Positions 8,022-15,897 are shown, counted from the stretch's first letter. The stretch is 19,561 nt of DNA from Betaproteobacteria bacterium (GCA_009925965.1 RFPW01000023.1:1-19561); one strand, 5' to 3'. Numbers and translations are program-made. Notes: generated by a model from the letters alone, not told the origin.

Positions 8022-8070
8022 CCTCCGCTTTGACGACCGGTGCCTTGGGCTGTTTCAAGAGATTCGAATT

Positions 8071-9228
8071 TTGACTATTTCAAGAACTAAATTCCCGCGC
8101 TCGGACTATCTGGCCTGGCGAACGATCCCCACTCGTTGGTCTGACAATGATGTTTATGGCCACGTCAATAACGTGGTGTACTACGAATGGTTTGACACCG
8201 CGGTCAATAGCTTATTGGTCGATGCGGGTGTTTTGGACCTGGCCCAGAGTCAAGCCATCGGGCTGGTCGTGGAAACCGGGTGCGCGTATTTCGCGTCGGT
8301 AGCCTACCCCGAAACGGTCGAGGCCGGTGTCCGGGTCAGCCGGCTCGGAAATTCCAGCGTTCGTTACGAAGTCGGTATTTTCAAACCCAATGATTCCCAC
8401 GCATCAGCGGCGGGACACTTTGTTCACGTCTATGTCGACCGGGACAGCCGCCGTCCCGTTCCGTTGTCGGCGCCGCTCAGGGCACTACTCGAGCCTTTGG
8501 TCGTCCCGCCAACGACCTCAGAACCTGGGGTAACACTTGAACAGGATCAGGCCGTGGTCGACCGAATCATGGTCGGGCGTCGATCTGTACGTGCTTTTTT
8601 GCCGAAGGCAGTCTCTCAGGCAACCGTCCACGAAATCCTGGACGCCGCGAGTCGGGCCCCATCAGGCGTCAATACACAGCCTTGGCAGGTCCGAGTGCTG
8701 GCTGGCGAGCCCCTCCGGAAATTTTGCGACCAACTTTGTGAGGTGGTCGACGACCCTGTGCAGTCCTCTCAACATCAGTATGAGTACGCCTACTATCCGA
8801 GCGAATGGGTCTCGCCCTATTTGGACCGACGGCGTCAGGTTGGTTGGGCGCTTTATGGGTTGTTGGGGATTCAGCGTGGGGACCATGCGCGGATGCATGC
8901 CCAAACCCGGCGTAATTTTCGCTTTTTCGATGCGCCCATCGGGTTGATATTTACCATCGATCGGGTGCTGCAGCAGGGCAGCTGGCTTGATTACGGCATG
9001 TTCTTACAGAACGTGATGCTGGCAGCCCGCGCACGAGGTCTCGAAACCTGTCCTCAGGCTGCGTTTGCGCAGTTTCATCGCGTGATCACCGAGGCGCTCG
9101 ATATACCGGAACACCAAATGCTTGTCTGCGGAATGGCACTCGGTTATGCCGATCCTGTAGCCGTTGAAAATACGCTGGTTACGCCACGCGAGGCCGTCGA
9201 TCAATTTGCTTTTTTCCAGGGATTTTGA
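8071..9228 (+). CDS. Fused acyl-CoA thioesterase (4HBT hotdog) - nitroreductase protein
   Basis: One uninterrupted frame of 385 residues from TTG 8071 (AAGAG 8 bases upstream; another in-frame TTG is at 7999). Residues ~12-142 are a 4-hydroxybenzoyl-CoA thioesterase-type hotdog domain, with RWSDNDVYGHVNNVVYYEWF carrying the presumed catalytic acids Asp25/Asp27 and the GHVNN motif. After a linker of about 18 residues (PTTSEPGVTLEQ region), residues ~161-385 form a nitroreductase domain: GRRSVRAFLP (FMN phosphate contacts), ASRAPSGVNTQPWQVRVL, and a CGMALGYADP C-terminal segment. Thioesterases of this fold hydrolyse acyl-CoAs; nitroreductases are FMN-dependent NAD(P)H oxidoreductases acting on quinones, nitro compounds or enones. 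These domains usually occur as separate proteins. No stop or frameshift is seen at the junction. The joint function is unknown. Confidence 0.88.
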   Translation: MTISRTKFPRSDYLAWRTIPTRWSDNDVYGHVNNVVYYEWFDTAVNSLLVDAGVLDLAQSQAIGLVVETGCAYFASVAYPETVEAGVRVSRLGNSSVRYEVGIFKPNDSHASAAGHFVHVYVDRDSRRPVPLSAPLRALLEPLVVPPTTSEPGVTLEQDQAVVDRIMVGRRSVRAFLPKAVSQATVHEILDAASRAPSGVNTQPWQVRVLAGEPLRKFCDQLCEVVDDPVQSSQHQYEYAYYPSEWVSPYLDRRRQVGWALYGLLGIQRGDHARMHAQTRRNFRFFDAPIGLIFTIDRVLQQGSWLDYGMFLQNVMLAARARGLETCPQAAFAQFHRVITEALDIPEHQMLVCGMALGYADPVAVENTLVTPREAVDQFAFFQGF

Positions 9229-9297
9229 GTGCTGTTCTCGGTTTGAGTTTCACAGAATTTGATAAACTCTTGTTTTGGATGATTTTAGAGTGTTGAG
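9229..9297 (+). other. Short AT-rich intergenic region with small inverted repeat
   Basis: This 69-base gap is clearly more AT-rich than its surroundings. It holds an inverted repeat GAGTTT (9245-9250) / AAACTC (9264-9269) followed by a T-rich stretch. That could be a weak terminator for the fusion gene or part of the pbpG promoter or operator. A TTGATA at 9259-9264 resembles a -35 box, but no good -10 follows at a workable distance. Confidence 0.35.
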
Positions 9298-10560
9298 ATG
9301 CGAGCCCTAGCTCCCCTGTTCGGATGCGTCGTAACGGTCGTAGGACTCGCCCTGGCAGGGTCTGTGCAGGCCGCTCGTGAGAACCGGGGAGGGCAGTCAC
9401 ATCCGTCCGCTCTATCGGCCGCGCATGGTACGAATGCCAAGAACCATCAGCGGGTCGCCGGATCTCCTGCGCAGGCCCGCGGGCGTCCGGACGTCCAGGA
9501 TCGGTTGCGCAAGGCTCAGGTCGCAGCCTTGCTGGAAGGGCGCGAGGCCAAGGCGAATGTGCAGCGGGCCGCTCGCGAAGTGCGCGCATCTCGGACTGGG
9601 CGCGAGCGTCCTTCAACCACCCTGCGGGGCGGTGCTCGGACCCCGACCGTATCGGCCCAGCGGACGTCGCTCAGCCAGTCTTCACTGAGCCAGTCCTCAC
9701 TTGGTCAATCCTCGCTCAATCACGCCTATGATTCGCCCCGCAGTGAGGCTTTTTCTGGGCGCCGATCGATCGCCCGGGCAACCGGTTTGCACACTGCTCC
9801 CGACCCGCTGGATTTGAATTCGGCTGTGGTGCTGGTTCTTGACCAGGAATCCGGTCGTACCCTTTACGAGAAGAATGCCAACGCGGTCCTTCCCATCGCG
9901 TCGATTACTAAATTGATGACCGCCCTGGTGGTTATCGAAACCGGTGACTCCATGCAGGAGTTGATCGAGATCACCGAGGCCGATGTCGATACCGAGAAGC
10001 ACAGCAGCTCCAGGGTTCGAGTGGGCGCAACCCTGACGCGGGGTGAGCTTTTGCAATTAGCCCTGATGTCCTCTGAAAACAGGGCTGCCCATGCGCTGGC
10101 GCGGCGCTCACGTTTGGGTCTGACTGGATTTGTTGCTGCAATGAACGTCAAGGCTCGCGCTCTGGGGATGAATGACACGCAGTATTCGGATCCAACTGGG
10201 CTTTCGAGCCGCAATGTTTCGACGGCGAGAGACCTTTCGCGACTGGTTCGGGTGGCTGCTGATCAACCCTTGGTTCGGCAGTTTTCGACCGCAACCGACA
10301 TGATCGCGTCCGTGCCCAATCAGCAGGTGTTTCGAAACACCAACCGTTTGATCCGTTCCGGCGACTGGGAGATTGATGTCTCGAAGACCGGCTACATCTC
10401 AGAGGCTGGACGATGTCTCGTCATGCAGGTCCGGATTCAGGGACGCCCGACCACAGTCGTGCTGCTGGATGCGTTCGCAAGTCAGGCCCGAACAACGGAT
10501 GCGATGCGAATCCGTCGCTGGCTTGAAACCCCCGAAGGGAATCGGATTACAACGTCCTGA
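9298..10560 (+). CDS. pbpG: D-alanyl-D-alanine endopeptidase, PBP7 type, with long N-terminal insert
   Basis: 420 residues from ATG 9298. A Sec signal peptide is clear (hydrophobic core ~8-20, cleavage after SVQA at about residue 25). The penicillin-binding catalytic domain begins near residue 178 and has all three motifs: SITK at 202-205, SEN at 259-261 within MSSENRAAHALARR (characteristic of PBP7/PbpG), and KTG at 363-365. PBP7 is a periplasmic low-molecular-weight penicillin-binding protein that cleaves D-Ala-meso-DAP cross-links in peptidoglycan. The usual length is about 310 residues; the excess is a basic, low-complexity region at ~26-175 rich in Arg, Ala and Ser, including SLSQS repeats. 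The insert is probably disordered and may bind the wall or a partner. The gene is convergent with iclR, only 28 bases apart. Confidence 0.9.
   Translation: MRALAPLFGCVVTVVGLALAGSVQAARENRGGQSHPSALSAAHGTNAKNHQRVAGSPAQARGRPDVQDRLRKAQVAALLEGREAKANVQRAAREVRASRTGRERPSTTLRGGARTPTVSAQRTSLSQSSLSQSSLGQSSLNHAYDSPRSEAFSGRRSIARATGLHTAPDPLDLNSAVVLVLDQESGRTLYEKNANAVLPIASITKLMTALVVIETGDSMQELIEITEADVDTEKHSSSRVRVGATLTRGELLQLALMSSENRAAHALARRSRLGLTGFVAAMNVKARALGMNDTQYSDPTGLSSRNVSTARDLSRLVRVAADQPLVRQFSTATDMIASVPNQQVFRNTNRLIRSGDWEIDVSKTGYISEAGRCLVMQVRIQGRPTTVVLLDAFASQARTTDAMRIRRWLETPEGNRITTS
9667..9720 (+). repeat. 15-base tandem repeat in pbpG
   Basis: Three and a half copies of a 15-base unit encode SLSQS, SLSQS, SLGQS and SLN. 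Copies differ at several silent positions (tcg/tca, agc/ggt, cag/caa), so the array is not freshly expanded. Confidence 0.8.
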
Positions 10561-10588
10561 CCGCGACCTCCCGACTCGCTCGTCCTGA

Positions 10589-11383
10589 CTAGAGGGCAGG
10601 TTCCCAGCCTAGAGCGCTCGAGATCTGCTCGGTCGTCAAGCAGAGTCGCTCGACCCATTCGTTTTGAAGAAATTCGGCCGGCGCCGAAATCGAAAGCCCC
10701 GCGACCAGCCGACCGCTGTCGTCGCGGATACCCGCCGCGATACAGCGCACTCCGAGCTCGAGTTCTTCGTTATCACGCGCATAACCGCGAGACCGCACGA
10801 GCGACAATTCGCGATCCAGTGTGGTGATGTCGGTAATGCTGTTTCGGGTCTGGCCGGCAAGACCGGTCCGATGCACATACGCGCGAACCTGACGCGAATC
10901 ATCGGCTGCAAGGAACAGTTTTCCGACCGATGTCAGGTGCAGTGGCGCCCGTCCGCCAATCGCCCTCACCACCTGCATGCCGCTGCGCTCGCTCACGGCC
11001 CGCTCGATATAGACGATCTCGTCACCCCGCCTGACCGACAGATTGACAGGCTGACCCGTGCCTCGATGCAGTTCTCGCATTGGAAGGAGTGCTGCATCGC
11101 GAACACTGAGTCTTGCCTTGACCAGGTTGCCTAATTCAAGCAACCGTAGCCCGAGCTGGTAAGTACCGGGTTCAACTCGTTCAACGTATCGCGCCAGGAC
11201 CAGGTCGTTGAGAATACGGTGCGCTGTCGAGGGATGCAGACCCGTTCGCCCAGAAAGATCCTTCAGGCTCGCCGGGTCACTCCCGAGCGCAAGCGCGTCG
11301 AGTAGCGCGACCATTCGATCGAGTACCTGAATCGCACCACGGGTGCTGGAGGGGGCGGCCTCAGAAATGCTGCGCTGCGTCAT
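10589..11383 (-). CDS. IclR family transcriptional regulator
   Basis: 264 residues from ATG 11383; an upstream in-frame ATG at 11425 would add 14 residues. I favour the shorter form because it fits the family length, although neither start has a convincing ribosome binding site. The N-terminal winged helix-turn-helix spans ~residues 15-75 (LKDLSGRTGLHPSTAHRILN is the recognition part), and the IclR effector-binding domain fills the rest, with VYIERAVSERSGMQVVRAIG and AIGGRAPLHLTSVGKLFLAA as typical stretches and a C-terminal GVRCIAAGIRDDSG block. IclR proteins bind promoter DNA as dimers and usually control neighbouring catabolic genes in response to aromatic or organic acids. No catabolic operon is adjacent here, so the target and ligand are unknown. 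The gene is convergent with pbpG and lies downstream of flaG on the same strand. Confidence 0.9.
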   Translation of the reverse strand: MTQRSISEAAPSSTRGAIQVLDRMVALLDALALGSDPASLKDLSGRTGLHPSTAHRILNDLVLARYVERVEPGTYQLGLRLLELGNLVKARLSVRDAALLPMRELHRGTGQPVNLSVRRGDEIVYIERAVSERSGMQVVRAIGGRAPLHLTSVGKLFLAADDSRQVRAYVHRTGLAGQTRNSITDITTLDRELSLVRSRGYARDNEELELGVRCIAAGIRDDSGRLVAGLSISAPAEFLQNEWVERLCLTTEQISSALGWEPAL

Positions 11384-11454
11384 CCCGTGGATTTTGCATG
11401 ATTTCCAGGTCGCTGTGTCGGCCATTGCGACGCGACGACTCTTTGAGGCCGACT

Positions 11455-11474
11455 CCGCAGGTCAACGCCTGCGG
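11455..11474 (-). other. GC-rich hairpin between flaG and iclR
   Basis: CCGCAGG (11455-11461) pairs with CCTGCGG (11468-11474) around a 6-base loop, immediately after the flaG stop. There is no T run on either strand, so it is at best a Rho-assisted terminator or an attenuating structure ahead of iclR. Confidence 0.4.
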
Positions 11475-11479
11475 GACTC

Positions 11480-11983
11480 TCAGGCTTGGAGGTTGACGAG
11501 CGCGCTCTGGTAGTAGCCCACGGATCGGGCAATGCGCAAGGTCTCTTCGGGCGGAATCTGGCGGATGACATCTCCAGACTCTGAATCCCTCACGGTGATG
11601 ACCTGCTTGTTAGCGTCCTTGTCAAAGCTGTGGTCCAGCTCAAAACGGCGTCCCAGACGCTGCAAAAAGTCCTGAATGCGACGCGTTGCCGCCTCAATCG
11701 TCGGGCGCAGAGAAGCCTTGGTATCAGCGGCATCCTTGGCTTGACGCTGGGTGTCCGCGACTTTGAGGTCGGTCTTGATTGGGGTTCGAGCGACCGCATT
11801 GCCTGTCGCCTGGGCAACCTCGTCAGCATCTTTGTTGGCTTGTACCGAGTCAGCCAACAGTCGGTAGGTTTCCTGACCCCGATCGCGGGCCGAGTTTCGG
11901 GCGGCAACACCCGCTTGCGTCGCGGTGCGTTCAATCCCCATGGGGGCATTGGTTGGACGTGTGGGCTGGATTCGATCAGACAT
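11480..11983 (-). CDS. flaG: FlaG family protein (orphan)
   Basis: 167 residues from ATG 11983, with a GGGGAG ribosome binding site about 11 bases upstream. The C-terminal half (~residues 95-160) matches FlaG: a DHSFDKDANKQVITVRDSES beta segment followed by GDVIRQIPPEETLRIARS, the most conserved part of the family. The N-terminal ~90 residues are polar, rich in Ala, Thr, Asp and Gln, and probably disordered. FlaG proteins are cytoplasmic or filament-associated factors that influence flagellar filament length in other bacteria, and are normally encoded beside fliC and fliD. No other flagellar gene is in the window, so this copy is isolated between murB and iclR. A Fur-box-like sequence lies just upstream. 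The family call is good; a flagellar role in this location is inferred. Confidence 0.78.
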   Translation of the reverse strand: MSDRIQPTRPTNAPMGIERTATQAGVAARNSARDRGQETYRLLADSVQANKDADEVAQATGNAVARTPIKTDLKVADTQRQAKDAADTKASLRPTIEAATRRIQDFLQRLGRRFELDHSFDKDANKQVITVRDSESGDVIRQIPPEETLRIARSVGYYQSALVNLQA

Positions 11984-12005
11984 GTTTCAAAACACTCCCC
12001 TGCAT

Positions 12006-12024
12006 GAGAATGACTATTATCATT
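12006..12024 (-). promoter_or_regulatory. Fur-box-like operator and possible -10 element upstream of flaG
   Basis: The 19 bases GAGAATGACTATTATCATT match 13 of 19 positions of the consensus GATAATGATAATCATTATC, and stand out as an AT-rich patch in GC-rich DNA. On the minus strand the same patch contains GATAAT, close to a sigma-70 -10 box, 23 bases or more before the flaG ATG. No good -35 is seen at standard spacing. Repression by Fur or a relative is possible but untested. Confidence 0.4.
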
Positions 12025-12093
12025 TTTCTTAAACCGCCGCAAGCGGGTTGGGCTCATTGACCATCGGCGACACAATCCACTTGGTGGGTGCAA

Positions 12094-13170
12094 TCAAACG
12101 ACTCTCGGTTCGATGGCGAGCGTGAGGCCAAAAAGGCGATGGATTTCGCCCTGAATCTCTTGCGCCAAACGCCTGATTTGCTGGCCACTGGCGGTGCCGT
12201 GGTTGACCAGCACTAGGGCATGGTCGGCATGAACGCCAGCGTCGCCTTGGCGTACGCCTTTCCAACCGGCGCGTTCAATTAACCAAGCGGCCGGAAGTTT
12301 CATCGCGGGGCCATGTTGACCGGATGGATCGTTGGAGACGACCCGATAGGCTGGTAGTCCCGGGAACCGTGCCTGCAACGCGAGTGCTTCCTCGAGGCCG
12401 ATGATCGGATTGGAAAAAAAGCTCCCCGCATTACCGAGTTTTGCAGGGTCAGGCAGTCGCCGAGTGCGGATCGCAATCACCGCTTCGGCAATCTCTTGCG
12501 GGCGGAGGGACTGTGTCGATAAGCCACCTAGCCCCTTCAGTTCGCGATTTGCCTGGACTTCCGCGCGCAGGTCACCGTAGTCGAGCTTGAGTTGGCCGTT
12601 GCCGACCTGGTGATGTTGCAGACGCAAGGTGACCGAGCAGATCAGCCAGTGTGCCGTACCGGGCTGTTTGAAGATGCTGTCGCGATAACTGAACTGGCAG
12701 TCTCGGGGGCCGAGGGTCAGCCAGGTGCCGCGCGCCAGGTCGTAAACCCGAACCGCCTCAAACACGTCTGAAAGTTCTGCGCCGTAGGCACCGATATTCT
12801 GGATCGGTGCGGCGCCCACAGTCCCCGGGATCAAGGCCAGATTCTCAAGGCCCTGAAACCCCATTTCCAGAGACCATGTGACAAGCCCATGCCAGGACTC
12901 GCCGGCGCCAACGACCACCTGGACCTCACCGGAATTGTGATCAATTTGATAACTTCGACCGGACAGACACACCCGGATCACGGGTTCCGTCAAGTCACGG
13001 GTCAAGAGCAGATTGCTACCACCACCCAGAATGAACGGCGTTCGACCGTCGAGCCATCGACGAATATCGGGGAGTTGCTCCTCGTGCTCAAGGTCCACGA
13101 GTTGCGATGCCAAGGCGGTGACGCCAAACGTATTCAGCGTCCTCAGGTCGACATCATTGCGGGGTTTCAT
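12094..13170 (-). CDS. murB: UDP-N-acetylenolpyruvoylglucosamine reductase MurB (type I)
   Basis: 358 residues; the ATG at 13170 overlaps the scpA stop by 4 bases (ATGA), indicating translational coupling. MurB uses FAD and NADPH to reduce UDP-GlcNAc-enolpyruvate to UDP-N-acetylmuramate in cytoplasmic peptidoglycan synthesis. Visible landmarks: NTFGVTA at the start, the FAD-binding PFILGGGSNLLLT, GLENLALIPGTVGAAPIQNIGAYG, the active-site SYRDSIFK (Tyr-Arg pair), LGNAGSFFSNP with the proton-donor Ser, and a C-terminal AIEPRVV with the expected Glu. The extended loop around SYRDS marks type I (E. coli-like) MurB. The length is close to E. coli MurB (342). It is the last gene of the metG-sulP-DUF3460-scpA-murB run. 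Confidence 0.95.
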   Translation of the reverse strand: MKPRNDVDLRTLNTFGVTALASQLVDLEHEEQLPDIRRWLDGRTPFILGGGSNLLLTRDLTEPVIRVCLSGRSYQIDHNSGEVQVVVGAGESWHGLVTWSLEMGFQGLENLALIPGTVGAAPIQNIGAYGAELSDVFEAVRVYDLARGTWLTLGPRDCQFSYRDSIFKQPGTAHWLICSVTLRLQHHQVGNGQLKLDYGDLRAEVQANRELKGLGGLSTQSLRPQEIAEAVIAIRTRRLPDPAKLGNAGSFFSNPIIGLEEALALQARFPGLPAYRVVSNDPSGQHGPAMKLPAAWLIERAGWKGVRQGDAGVHADHALVLVNHGTASGQQIRRLAQEIQGEIHRLFGLTLAIEPRVV

Positions 13171-14009
13171 GACCCTCGAATAGCAAGACGTAGGTAGATC
13201 GGCGCAAAAGGTTCGGCCTGGTTGATCAAGACCGTGCGCTCGCGGGCGAGTTCGAGCAGGGCCACAAAAGTGACGACGGCCACTGACAGATTCGGAACTG
13301 GATCGAAGAGTTCATCAAACGTGATGAAGGGTCGATCGGCCAATGCGCGCAGGACTCGCGTCATGCAGTCCCGGATCGAGATTTGAGCGCGCTCAATTCG
13401 ATGGTGCACAACGAGCTTTGCCCGTTGAATGACTCCTTGCCAGGCCACCTGCAAATCAGCCAGCGTCACGGTCGGTTGGCGGGTATTCCCCTCAGGTTCC
13501 CACTCGACCGTCGCAGCATTGAAATCGCGCCCAGCCTGAGGCATTGCGTCAAGCCGGGCTGCAGCCAGACGGATCTGCTCATACTCGATCAGGCGCCGCG
13601 CCAGTTCGGCCCGGGGGTCCTCAGGTTCGGTTTCGCCAGCGGCGACGGGCCTGGGTAAGAGGCCGCGTGATTTGATCTCGATGAGCATCGCCGCCATCAG
13701 AAGGTACTCGCCTGCGAGTTCGAGATTTCGATTGCGAATCTCTTCAATGTAGACAAGGTACTGGCGGGTGATCTCCGCCATCGGGATATCAAGAATATTG
13801 AAATTCTGGCGCCGGATCAGGTACAGCAGGAGGTCGAGAGGACCTTCGAATGCGTCCAGAAAGACTTCGAGTGCGTCCGGCGGGATGTACAAATCCGTCG
13901 GGAGTTCGAGCAGCGGTGTGCCGTAGAGTTTTGGTCCGGAGCGATCGGAGCGGGTTGGATCCGAGTGACCGTCAGCGGCGGAGTTCTCAGCCCCGTCAAG
14001 CAACAACAC
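13167..14009 (-). CDS. scpA: Segregation and condensation protein A (ScpA)
   Basis: 280 residues from GTG 14009, 12 bases after the DUF3460 stop; no strong ribosome binding site is visible and a slightly shorter start is possible. The conserved kleisin N-terminal block is clear (FEGPLDLLLYLIRRQNFNILDIPMAEITRQYL is split across residues ~54-87), followed by LAGEYLLMAAMLIEIKSRGLLP. The C-terminal winged-helix region includes FITFDELFDPVPNLSVAVVTFVALLEL. ScpA bridges SMC heads together with ScpB in the SMC-ScpAB complex that condenses and segregates chromosomes. Neither smc nor scpB is in the window. The first ~35 residues are variable and charged. The placement after DUF3460 is typical of betaproteobacteria; murB downstream, instead of panC that I would have expected, is a local arrangement. 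Confidence 0.93.
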   Translation of the reverse strand: MLLLDGAENSAADGHSDPTRSDRSGPKLYGTPLLELPTDLYIPPDALEVFLDAFEGPLDLLLYLIRRQNFNILDIPMAEITRQYLVYIEEIRNRNLELAGEYLLMAAMLIEIKSRGLLPRPVAAGETEPEDPRAELARRLIEYEQIRLAAARLDAMPQAGRDFNAATVEWEPEGNTRQPTVTLADLQVAWQGVIQRAKLVVHHRIERAQISIRDCMTRVLRALADRPFITFDELFDPVPNLSVAVVTFVALLELARERTVLINQAEPFAPIYLRLAIRGS

Positions 14010-14021
14010 GTTTCTGGGCAG

Positions 14022-14210
14022 TTAACGCTTTGTGGAGGCTTGGTACACGTACCCGGGCTGTTGCAATCGTGATTCGGCCTGACGGGCGAGCCGATCGCGG
14101 TCCAGCAACTTGTCCCACCAAAGGGCACGGCCGCGGCGCTGCTCGGCCTCTAGATGAGGACGATCTTTCTTCAGCGCTTCTAGAAACTGAGTCAGTTCAG
14201 ATTGATACAT
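14022..14210 (-). CDS. DUF3460 family protein
   Basis: 62 residues from ATG 14210; the frame is open to an earlier ATG at 14246, but the family begins at MYQSELTQFL and the upstream part would overlap the end of sulP. The conserved core RRGRALWWDKLLDRD and the C-terminal YVYQ are diagnostic of DUF3460, a small cytoplasmic protein family of betaproteobacteria usually encoded just before scpA. No function is established. It has no signal peptide, membrane segment or metal-binding cluster. The gene is 29 bases after sulP and 12 bases before scpA, on the same strand as both. Confidence 0.85.
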   Translation of the reverse strand: MYQSELTQFLEALKKDRPHLEAEQRRGRALWWDKLLDRDRLARQAESRLQQPGYVYQASTKR

Positions 14211-14239
14211 ATCCGAATTGTAGGCGATGCGGATCGGAA

Positions 14240-15895
14240 TTACCAAGGCTGAGCATTCAATGCCTGATCGATCGTATCTGCTTGCCCGCTGGGCCCCAGT
14301 CGGTCCAGAAATCCACTGCGTTTCATCAGGTCCAGCGGGGATCCGGAGGCTGCGATCACGACGAGTCGACCACCCGCGCGCTGAATCGATCTTCGCAGAT
14401 TATCCAGAGCTTCCTGGCCTGTTGCATCCATGTAGAGCAAGCGAGTGAGGTCCAGAAGCACAAGCTTGGGAAGGGGCTCGGTGGGCTCGAGCAGGACTTC
14501 AAGCTTGTCGATCGAGCCAAAAAAGAGGGCGCCTTCGATCCGCCAGAGACCCGCTGTCTTGAGACCCTCGGGGGACCCGGTTACCGCAGATTCATTTGGC
14601 AAGGCGACTGACTCAACGCGTGTCAGGGTGGAAATTCTCCAGATGAAGAATAAACAGGAGAGGATCAGACCCGCTTCGACGGCCACCGTAATGTCAAAGA
14701 CCACGGTCAGCAGGAAGGTGCTCAACAGCGTCGTTCGATACGGCAGGCGGAATCGCTTGAGTTCTTCAAAAGCGTGCCATTCGCCCATGTTCCAGGCCAC
14801 CATGAGCAGGATCGCGCCCAGAGTCGATAGTGGGATATGACTCGCAAGGGGCGCTGCCATTAACACGATAGCGGCGAGTGTCAGCGCATGGACGATGCCT
14901 GCGATCGGGGTCCGGCCGCCCGCTCGCACATTTGTCACCGTGCGCGCAATCGTTCCGGTCGCGGCGATCCCGCCAAACAGTGGGCTCACCAGATTGGCAA
15001 TACCCTGTGCCATGAGTTCCTGATTGGGGTCATGACGATCATCAATCATTCCGTCGGCCACGCGGGCGCAGAGCAAGGACTCAATGGCGCCGAGTAAGGC
15101 GATCGAGAGTGCGGGGGCAACCAGTTGCCGGGCAGACTCCCAGTCTAGCGTTGGGAGTGCGGGGAGAGGTAACCGAGCTGGGATGCCCCCGAATCGGCTG
15201 CCGATGGTGTCTACGGGTAGATCGAAGGCAACAACAGCCAGAGTGCCCAGAATCAGCGCGATCACGCTGGCGGGGATCTTGCCGACAAAAGGCTTTCCAG
15301 AGGTCCATCGCGGCCACAGCATGAGGATCAGCAATGAGGCAAGCGCAACCATCGCCGCCCAAGGGTTAAGCCCCGGCAGAGTTTCCCAAATGATCTTGAT
15401 TTGTGAAAAAAAATTGGCCGGCATGCGCTCAATCGGCAGGCCGATCAGGTCGCGCACCTGTTGCAGTGCAATCAGGACCGCGATGCCGTTAGTGAATCCG
15501 ATAATGATTGAAACCGGAACGAACCGGATCAGGACGCCGAGCCTCAGGACGCCCATGATGAACAGAAAACCGCCAGCCATCATGGTAGCGACAAGCAGGT
15601 TGGCGACGCCGTAGCGATCGACAATGCCGTAAAGCAGGGCAACGAAAGCACCCGCCGGCCCACCAATCTGGACCCGCGAACCACCGAGCAGAGAGATCAG
15701 CAAGCCCGCCACGATGCCGGTTATCAGCCCCTGCTCGGGCTTGACTCCACTGGCAATTCCAAAGGCCATTGCTAGTGGTAATGCAACGAACCCCACGGTC
15801 ATTCCGGAGGTAACGTCGCGCACGAACGCGGCGCGGTTATAGCCCCTGAGTGCGAGGATCAGCCTTGGCCGGAACGGCGCCAGGGCTAGTTTCAC
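14240..15895 (-). CDS. SulP family anion transporter with STAS domain
   Basis: 551 residues from GTG 15895, only two bases after the metG stop; a GAG inside the metG end may serve as ribosome binding site. The N-terminal ~425 residues form the SLC26/SulP membrane domain with about a dozen hydrophobic segments and the family signature region VGFVALPLAMAFGIASGVKPEQGL, followed by GSRVQIGGPAGAFVALL and, later, GGIAATGTIARTVTNVRAGG. Residues ~440-545 are a STAS domain (LVLLDLTRLLYMDATGQEAL), which in relatives regulates transport and binds partners. SulP proteins move sulfate, bicarbonate or C4-dicarboxylates across the inner membrane. Substrate cannot be assigned; the look is closest to the general DauA/SulP branch. 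Its place between metG and the DUF3460-scpA pair is unexpected. Confidence 0.92.
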   Translation of the reverse strand: MKLALAPFRPRLILALRGYNRAAFVRDVTSGMTVGFVALPLAMAFGIASGVKPEQGLITGIVAGLLISLLGGSRVQIGGPAGAFVALLYGIVDRYGVANLLVATMMAGGFLFIMGVLRLGVLIRFVPVSIIIGFTNGIAVLIALQQVRDLIGLPIERMPANFFSQIKIIWETLPGLNPWAAMVALASLLILMLWPRWTSGKPFVGKIPASVIALILGTLAVVAFDLPVDTIGSRFGGIPARLPLPALPTLDWESARQLVAPALSIALLGAIESLLCARVADGMIDDRHDPNQELMAQGIANLVSPLFGGIAATGTIARTVTNVRAGGRTPIAGIVHALTLAAIVLMAAPLASHIPLSTLGAILLMVAWNMGEWHAFEELKRFRLPYRTTLLSTFLLTVVFDITVAVEAGLILSCLFFIWRISTLTRVESVALPNESAVTGSPEGLKTAGLWRIEGALFFGSIDKLEVLLEPTEPLPKLVLLDLTRLLYMDATGQEALDNLRRSIQRAGGRLVVIAASGSPLDLMKRSGFLDRLGPSGQADTIDQALNAQPW

Positions 15896-15897
15896 GG

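Noticed and set aside
12028..12060. Possible terminator for murB (CCGC/GCGG hairpin at about 12033-12046)
   Set aside because: The stem is only four strong pairs and the following minus-strand bases lack a real T run.
13850..14611. Plus-strand open frame of 253 codons across scpA, DUF3460 and sulP
   Set aside because: It spans three well-supported minus-strand genes and encodes Arg/Ser-rich sequence with no domain.
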